A DNA stretch of 64,000 nt, taken from assembly GCA_944392275.1 (NCBI GenBank), contig CALXWA010000005.1, positions 32,651-96,650 of the forward strand, in the 5' to 3' direction. The stretch is from an uncultured Alphaproteobacteria bacterium. Lineage in GTDB: Bacteria > Pseudomonadota > Alphaproteobacteria > RF32 > CAG-239. Position 1 is the stretch's first letter. Each line of letters starts with the position of its first letter. Positions 59,736 through 64,000 of this stretch are shown piece after piece. The notes under the pieces were generated by a model. The model searched no databases. It was not told where the DNA came from and saw only the letters and a program-made list of their open reading frames with translations. The position numbers were made by a program, and so were the translations under genes.

Positions 59736-59748
59736 AGCTACAGATTTT

Positions 59749-59835
59749 GCGCTTGTGGCGGAACTGGTAGACGCTGCAGACTTAAAATCTGTTGGCCGCA
59801 AGGCCGTGCCGGTTCGATTCCGGCCTAGCGCACCA
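59749..59835 (+). tRNA. tRNA-Leu(TAA), putative island attachment site
   Basis: 87-nt class II tRNA with encoded CCA. Acceptor GCGCTTG / CTAGCGC (T-T mismatch at pair 6), D-arm TGGCGGAACTGGTAGACGC, anticodon loop CTTAAAA (TAA), variable arm TTGGCCGCAAGGCCGT, T-arm GCCGGTTCGATTCCGGC. An integrase gene follows 133 nt later in the same direction. Its 3' half is the probable attL core. Confidence 0.96.
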
Positions 59836-59867
59836 TTTATTTCGCTTGAAAATCAAGCACTTAAATC

Positions 59868-59907
59868 AAGAGCCAAGGCTGAAAAGCTAGGCTCTTTAAT
59901 TTTTTTA
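59868..59907 (+). terminator. Terminator after tRNA-Leu(TAA)
   Basis: AAGAGCC / GGCTCTT outer stem with inner AGGCT / AGCTA-type pairing and GAAA loop, T-tract following. Confidence 0.75.
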
Positions 59908-59968
59908 AATCCTTGAAAAACAAGTACTTACATTTTTGCTTTACAATAAACAACTATGGGAGAGCAAA

Positions 59969-61483
59969 ATGTCTGAAAACTGTATGGCAAACTGTATGGC
60001 ATCTAAAATCCATTTACAGTTGCGAAACAAAATTTTCTATTATAGAGTTGAGTTACCAAGAGTGAATAACAAGAGAAGATACAAAATTATCTCTCTTCAT
60101 ACACAAAACTACTTTGAAGCTCAGGAAAAAATTAAACAGATGATGGCTGAAGAAGAAAAATTAAGACGATTACGTCAGTTATTTAATAATTTGGTATTTG
60201 AAACATCAGATACAACCGGTATTGCAACTTTTGTTACCAGTTTTTCTAGAAAAAGATTATCTAAACGCAATAAAGTTGAAGATGTTGCCGAGTTATACTC
60301 TTTATATTGTAGTCTGTCTGAAGAAATGAAAAAACTCAGTGAAGAAAACAAAAATTTAATAAATCGGATTAAAAGTCTAGAAAATGTTATTAAAGAATAT
60401 ATTGGTCCATTAAATGTTGCTATGGCAGAAATTTGTAAACCTAAGCAATCTGTTTCAGAACCGCAAATGCCAAGTTATACAATCGGGCAAGTTTTGGATA
60501 ATATGATGTTACAAAAGTCTGCCTCCAATACCAAAACATATCAAACCAGAAAAAGACAAGCGATTGTTAATTTACTCACAAATGCCGGACTTTCTTTAGA
60601 TGATGATTACGCAAAATTTCATGAAGTTTCAATGATTGAGAAATTATCTAAAAACATCATCAATGATACATCTATTCAAAATGATAGTAAAAAGATGAGA
60701 GTTCGTTATCTTAAAGAATTGGCTACTTGCGGAAATAATATTAATCCAGAGGTTTATAAAAACAACATACTCAATCTCTTTCCTCAAATTGATAATACAA
60801 AGAAAATTGATAAGAATCCGCACAGACCATATGAAAAAGATAAATTGCTTGAAATGTTTAATCCAAAGCATGACTATTTTCAAAAGAATCCGGATGCATT
60901 TTGGGCTTGCATGATTGCTTTGTTTACCGGTGCGAGAATAAACGCGGCTATTACCTTACAATATAAAGATATTCTTGTAAAAGATGGTATTCCTTGTATT
61001 CAGTTTTGTTCAGACCATAAAATCAAACAACTTAAAAATGAAGCATCCGAGCGTTTTGTTCCTATTCATCAACAATTATTAGATTTAGGTTTTGTTGATT
61101 ACATAAATAGGCAAAAGACAAGATTGAAAGCCAAAGATACGGATTTTATTATTAAGAAATGTCAAACCAAGAGCGGAGAATACAATAACAAATTCTTTAC
61201 GCGCGAGTTATCTCCGTTTTTTATGGAAATTAAAGTTAAAACCGGTAACAACGATGGCTTTGATTTTCACTCTTTTAGAAAAAATCTTAGTATTACTTTG
61301 CAAGATAGTGGTGTCGGTGCGACTTATATTAACGATATCATCGGTTGGGAAGGCAAAACAACCATGGAACAATCTTATTCCAACCATACACTTGCACAAA
61401 TTAAAGCTGAAATGCATAAATTTAGCTATGACTTCCTTAAACCATATTTTGCAAAATGGAAAACCATCATGGCAAAGAAGTAA
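59969..61483 (+). CDS. Tyrosine recombinase/integrase of the island
   Basis: 504 residues from ATG 59969 (GGGAGAG upstream). An N-terminal Arm/AP2-type binding region (IHLQLRNKIFYYRVELPRV) is followed by a coiled coil (~105-135), a core-binding SAM-like domain (~165-260), and the catalytic domain with Arg323 (FTGARINAA), His434-x2-Arg437 (HSFRKN) and Tyr470 (EQSYSNHT). This is the layout of phage or ICE integrases that target tRNA genes. Codon 4-11 region contains a perfect 12-bp tandem duplication. Genes beyond it are on the opposite strand. Confidence 0.93.
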   Translation: MSENCMANCMASKIHLQLRNKIFYYRVELPRVNNKRRYKIISLHTQNYFEAQEKIKQMMAEEEKLRRLRQLFNNLVFETSDTTGIATFVTSFSRKRLSKRNKVEDVAELYSLYCSLSEEMKKLSEENKNLINRIKSLENVIKEYIGPLNVAMAEICKPKQSVSEPQMPSYTIGQVLDNMMLQKSASNTKTYQTRKRQAIVNLLTNAGLSLDDDYAKFHEVSMIEKLSKNIINDTSIQNDSKKMRVRYLKELATCGNNINPEVYKNNILNLFPQIDNTKKIDKNPHRPYEKDKLLEMFNPKHDYFQKNPDAFWACMIALFTGARINAAITLQYKDILVKDGIPCIQFCSDHKIKQLKNEASERFVPIHQQLLDLGFVDYINRQKTRLKAKDTDFIIKKCQTKSGEYNNKFFTRELSPFFMEIKVKTGNNDGFDFHSFRKNLSITLQDSGVGATYINDIIGWEGKTTMEQSYSNHTLAQIKAEMHKFSYDFLKPYFAKWKTIMAKK

Positions 61484-61814
61484 AGTTACGCACAAGCCAA
61501 ATTTTTACCGCTCCGATTTGTTAAATAACACGACAATATAAATGTGAGAGTTCATCAATCATACTAGTTAAATGGCTTAAGAGGCAAGGATTTAATCGTC
61601 TTTATCTCTTTATCTTAATATCGGGCTGGCGTCATCATCGCGGGATAGCTCCACCGCCATAAAGGATACCCGACATCTACACCCTCCATGGATACCATAC
61701 TGCCACACTATGCCGTACCATACCGGATAAGATTATTTTTTTTGTTAAGTGAATTTTAGTCAAGGCCTTTACGTGCGAAGACCAAAATCAAGGAAAAAGA
61801 TTTCAATAAAAATA
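61484..61814. other. Non-coding island spacer
   Basis: No supported gene on either strand. A central segment (about 61620-61730) is visibly richer in G and C than its flanks and has several ATACC/CCATA words. The right part is AT-rich and leads into the methyltransferase terminator. GGAATTTTAGTC near 61830 and GTGAATTTTAGTC near 61750 share a 10-base core. Confidence 0.5.
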
Positions 61815-61848
61815 TATAAAAAAGGCAAGGAATTTTAGTCCTCGCCTT
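61815..61848 (-). terminator. Terminator of the C5-methyltransferase gene
   Basis: AAGGCAAGGA / TCCTCGCCTT (one mismatch, 61822-61831 with 61839-61848), 7-nt loop, T-tract on the minus strand. Confidence 0.78.
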
Positions 61849-61864
61849 CATTACTCACCAATAC

Positions 61865-62998
61865 TTATCTAGGCATATTTAGCAAAATATTTTTTACTAA
61901 AAGCGGTGCGAAAGCCTCCCCCAAAACATCTCTCAGTAAGTTTTCATCATCACTAGCCCAAGCAGGAAAAGGAAAAACGTTCGGTAAGGCATAACTTCTT
62001 AGCAACTCTAAAATTGTGTATGCTCGCGCATCACTATAGGTTCCATCGGCCAATTTTCTTCCGGGATGGCATGTTACCATACCTCCCATACCATCTGAAC
62101 CTTGAAGAACGCACGGGAAAGCGTCATCCCACTTTGGTCTTCTGTAAGCTGAGCGATAATATTCCTTAGGTTCGCCGTTTTTCTTTGTCGGTCTATACGG
62201 AGGCAGATTGTCAAAAGCGGAACAACCCGTTGCTGTATGTTTCATTACCTCTACATCCTTTTCTTTCCAATAGGGAGCATTATGATACTTAAGGATGTCT
62301 AACCTATCTTTCCAATCAGGATCGTTTTCATATTTTATTATTCCTCGCTCTCCAGATTCTAGACTTGGTAGATCTCCAATGGCATCCTCTATGGTTTTCC
62401 ACTTCTCTTTCGGTAACTTGGGTGGCAAACTCCAGTTGGAAATTTTTGAAGCAAGAACAATCGCTCTCGTGCGGTTTTGTGGTGTTTCGCTATATTCACG
62501 CGCATTAACATATTGGTTGATATCCACCTTAAAATTCCTCTCCGCAAAAAATTTTTCTAAATATTCTCTAACTGTTAAACCTCCAAATTCAGGTAAAATT
62601 GTATCCGATTGGTAATCTAAAAAGTCAGGAACATTTTCTATGAGCACATTTTTAAAGGGATAAGCATCAATCGTTTGTGTAACGTTTAAAACCAAACGAT
62701 TGCGAATATCCTCATCCTTGTTTTCACTTTGGTTTGCTTTGGAGTGTCCCTGACAAGGCGGACTCGCTAGCAATAACTCCACATTTTCTTCCTGACATTT
62801 TTTTAAGAATCTCTCCATATCTTCAGGTTTGGTTACATCGCCATTTATAACCTCGCAATCAGGATAAATGCTCTTATATAAATCTGCTCTGTCTGTCTCC
62901 AACTCAATTGCAACCACAACTTTCACATTGGCATGGCGAGCATAAAACTCGCCAATACCTGCATTTGCAAACATAACTGCTGCTTTAATTTCTCTCAT
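61865..62998 (-). CDS. DNA (cytosine-5)-methyltransferase
   Basis: 377 residues. Motif I is diverged (MFANAGIGEFYARH instead of FAGIGG). Motif IV ASPPCQGHSKAN has the catalytic Cys82; motif VI is ENV (119-121); motif VIII is QNRTRAIVL (172-180). The target-recognition region is short, and motifs IX-X end the protein. It would methylate C5 of cytosine in an unknown site. No restriction endonuclease gene is visible, so it may be solitary or an anti-restriction tool. SD GGAG lies in the end of the upstream MT-A70-like gene (5-nt gap), so the two are co-transcribed. Confidence 0.92.
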   Translation of the reverse strand: MREIKAAVMFANAGIGEFYARHANVKVVVAIELETDRADLYKSIYPDCEVINGDVTKPEDMERFLKKCQEENVELLLASPPCQGHSKANQSENKDEDIRNRLVLNVTQTIDAYPFKNVLIENVPDFLDYQSDTILPEFGGLTVREYLEKFFAERNFKVDINQYVNAREYSETPQNRTRAIVLASKISNWSLPPKLPKEKWKTIEDAIGDLPSLESGERGIIKYENDPDWKDRLDILKYHNAPYWKEKDVEVMKHTATGCSAFDNLPPYRPTKKNGEPKEYYRSAYRRPKWDDAFPCVLQGSDGMGGMVTCHPGRKLADGTYSDARAYTILELLRSYALPNVFPFPAWASDDENLLRDVLGEAFAPLLVKNILLNMPR

Positions 62999-63003
62999 AG
63001 GTA

Positions 63004-64000
63004 TTACTCCTCTTCTTTGTTGTTAAAAAACGTTGTCCATTTGGAATTGAAAGGTTCTTTGGCAAAAACATCCAAATAAGCTCCACTGGGAAACATCCTT
63101 TCGATGACCTCATAATAATATCTTGGTTTCAAATCTGTTCTTTCGCTCCGTTCTTGAAAAACTGATGCTTTGATTAATTCCGGTTCTGGAAGGCTATCTC
63201 CCTTGGTTGCAACCAATAAAACTTTGTGTCTGGCTTCAAAACAAAAATGAGTTTTCTTCGTTTTTACAAAGTCCCAAATGGCGTGTTCTCGGTAAGTGAA
63301 TCCCCAGGCCGAAACAACTTCTAAGGATGAAATTAAATCCTCTGATGTCGTCCACAGGAACAAAACAGCGTTATCATCTGATGGAATCTGCAACTTTTTC
63401 ATTTCCTCAATGGATATAGCCAAAGTCTTGTCGCTCTCTTCGCTTTCATACACCGGATTGGCATAAATGATGTTATATTTATCCCCATCAAGCTTTATGG
63501 CTTCGGATTGATGTATGTCTGCAAAAGATTTTTGTTTTTCTATCAGTTTCTTCCACTTATTCTCCTCTGAGCGTTTTTTACGCGCTATTTTTAAGGCTAA
63601 TTTTCTAGTTGGTAACTCACCTTGTTTACGGGCTTCGGTGATGGTTTGTTCAACCAAATCTTTATCAATCTGCTGAATTTCCCATGCTTGTTTATATTTT
63701 AAGCCGTATTCACCCTCTAAAATTCTTGTTTTAGTTTTTGTTGCGGTTTCTCCTCCTTTCAATTTATACTTATCGCTTCTAAAACCATCCTCAGTTGGCA
63801 GATTCTTAAATTTTTCAGCCAATTCTGCGTCTGCTTCCAAGAGGGATTTGGCCTTCTCAAAAGCATTCTCATAAATTGCTTCATATTCTTCTTTGGAAAG
63901 TTTCTGATCTTTAAGGGATTTAAGTGCCTTTTTAATCTCGCTTTCTAAAGATTTACCTGCTTCCTCATTATTTTTTAGAGTTGTTGCTTCTTTAGTTTCC
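63004..64000 (-). CDS. MT-A70-like protein with altered catalytic motif (5' end beyond window)
   Basis: The minus-strand frame is open to the right edge without a stop, giving at least 331 residues; the true start is not seen. The N-terminal ~160 visible residues are charged helix (coiled-coil-like), then the MT-A70 fold: KYNIIYANPVYESEE, SIEEMKKLQIPSDDNAVLFLWTTSEDL, VSAWGFTYREHAIWDFVK, HKVLLVATKG and ERSERTDLKPRYYYEVIERMFP. In active members the first motif reads DPPW; here it is NPVY (63448-63459), so adenine methylation is doubtful and it may be a non-catalytic partner. Located 5 nt upstream of the C5-methyltransferase. Confidence 0.8.
   Translation of the reverse strand, partial: ETKEATTLKNNEEAGKSLESEIKKALKSLKDQKLSKEEYEAIYENAFEKAKSLLEADAELAEKFKNLPTEDGFRSDKYKLKGGETATKTKTRILEGEYGLKYKQAWEIQQIDKDLVEQTITEARKQGELPTRKLALKIARKKRSEENKWKKLIEKQKSFADIHQSEAIKLDGDKYNIIYANPVYESEESDKTLAISIEEMKKLQIPSDDNAVLFLWTTSEDLISSLEVVSAWGFTYREHAIWDFVKTKKTHFCFEARHKVLLVATKGDSLPEPELIKASVFQERSERTDLKPRYYYEVIERMFPSGAYLDVFAKEPFNSKWTTFFNNKEEE

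Overview
The window is AT-rich, gene-dense bacterial chromosome with short intergenic gaps and many overlapping start/stop codons. Gene content and order point to an alphaproteobacterium: acpP-fabF-mltG, mtaB-ftsY, a YbjN gene beside lgt, an ATP12-type assembly factor, CarD, RecX, DUF465, and several sites matching the CtrA pattern TTAA-N7-TTAA. A group-B-like [FeFe] hydrogenase, an L-lactate dehydrogenase, and Cys-rich and BspA-like secreted proteins suggest an anaerobic, host- or gut-associated fermenter, perhaps one of the uncultured gut Alphaproteobacteria. That last step is inference, since the window has no rRNA.

Layout. 1-9000: the glmM end, two small unknown genes, a tiny YjfB-like gene, two secreted proteins, carD, apaG, a lipoprotein, hslO, recX, truA and a Gfo/Idh/MocA oxidoreductase. 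9000-16300: an unusual run of a TolC-like lipoprotein with a C-terminal SPOR domain, a pentapeptide-repeat protein and a lone VirD4/TraG-type coupling ATPase, then rarA-crcB. 16300-21300: rluC, asmA, a short ATP12 protein, acylphosphatase, a DUF2769-like protein and a helical protein. 21300-25700: a BspA-like surface protein with fifteen 24-residue repeats, preceded by a good promoter and a 113-nt leader that folds as a three-way junction, then an unknown single-pass membrane protein. 25700-35400: trhP, a DUF3108 protein, ddl-miaA, and the elongation cluster mreB-mreC-mreD-mrdA-rodA. 35400-40000: the hydrogenase, two paralogous degenerate EAL proteins and a DUF465 protein. 40000-50200 (mostly minus strand): a repeat-rich locus ending in tRNA-Leu(CAG), uppP, a response regulator, an M23 peptidase, xseA, ftsY, mtaB, ldh, an acidic membrane protein and a three-gene ABC-2 exporter. 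50300-59700: acpP, fabF, mltG, an orphan ACP, ybjN, lgt, a membrane protein with a degenerate GGDEF domain, queA and a CPA2 antiporter.

From 59749 to the right edge the window enters a putative integrated element: intact tRNA-Leu(TAA), a tyrosine recombinase reading away from it, and a C5-cytosine methyltransferase directly downstream of an MT-A70-like protein whose catalytic DPPW is replaced by NPVY. The MT-A70 gene runs off the right end.

Cell-envelope work dominates the core: precursor synthesis and recycling (glmM, ddl, uppP), elongasome (mreBCD, mrdA, rodA), remodelling (mltG, M23), lipoprotein maturation (lgt) and envelope integrity (asmA). The most novel material is the SPOR-TolC/pentapeptide/coupling-ATPase run, the structured leader of the repeat protein, the degenerate c-di-GMP-type proteins and the methyltransferase pair of the island. 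Coordinates include stop codons; start choices were made from visible Shine-Dalgarno (SD) sequences.
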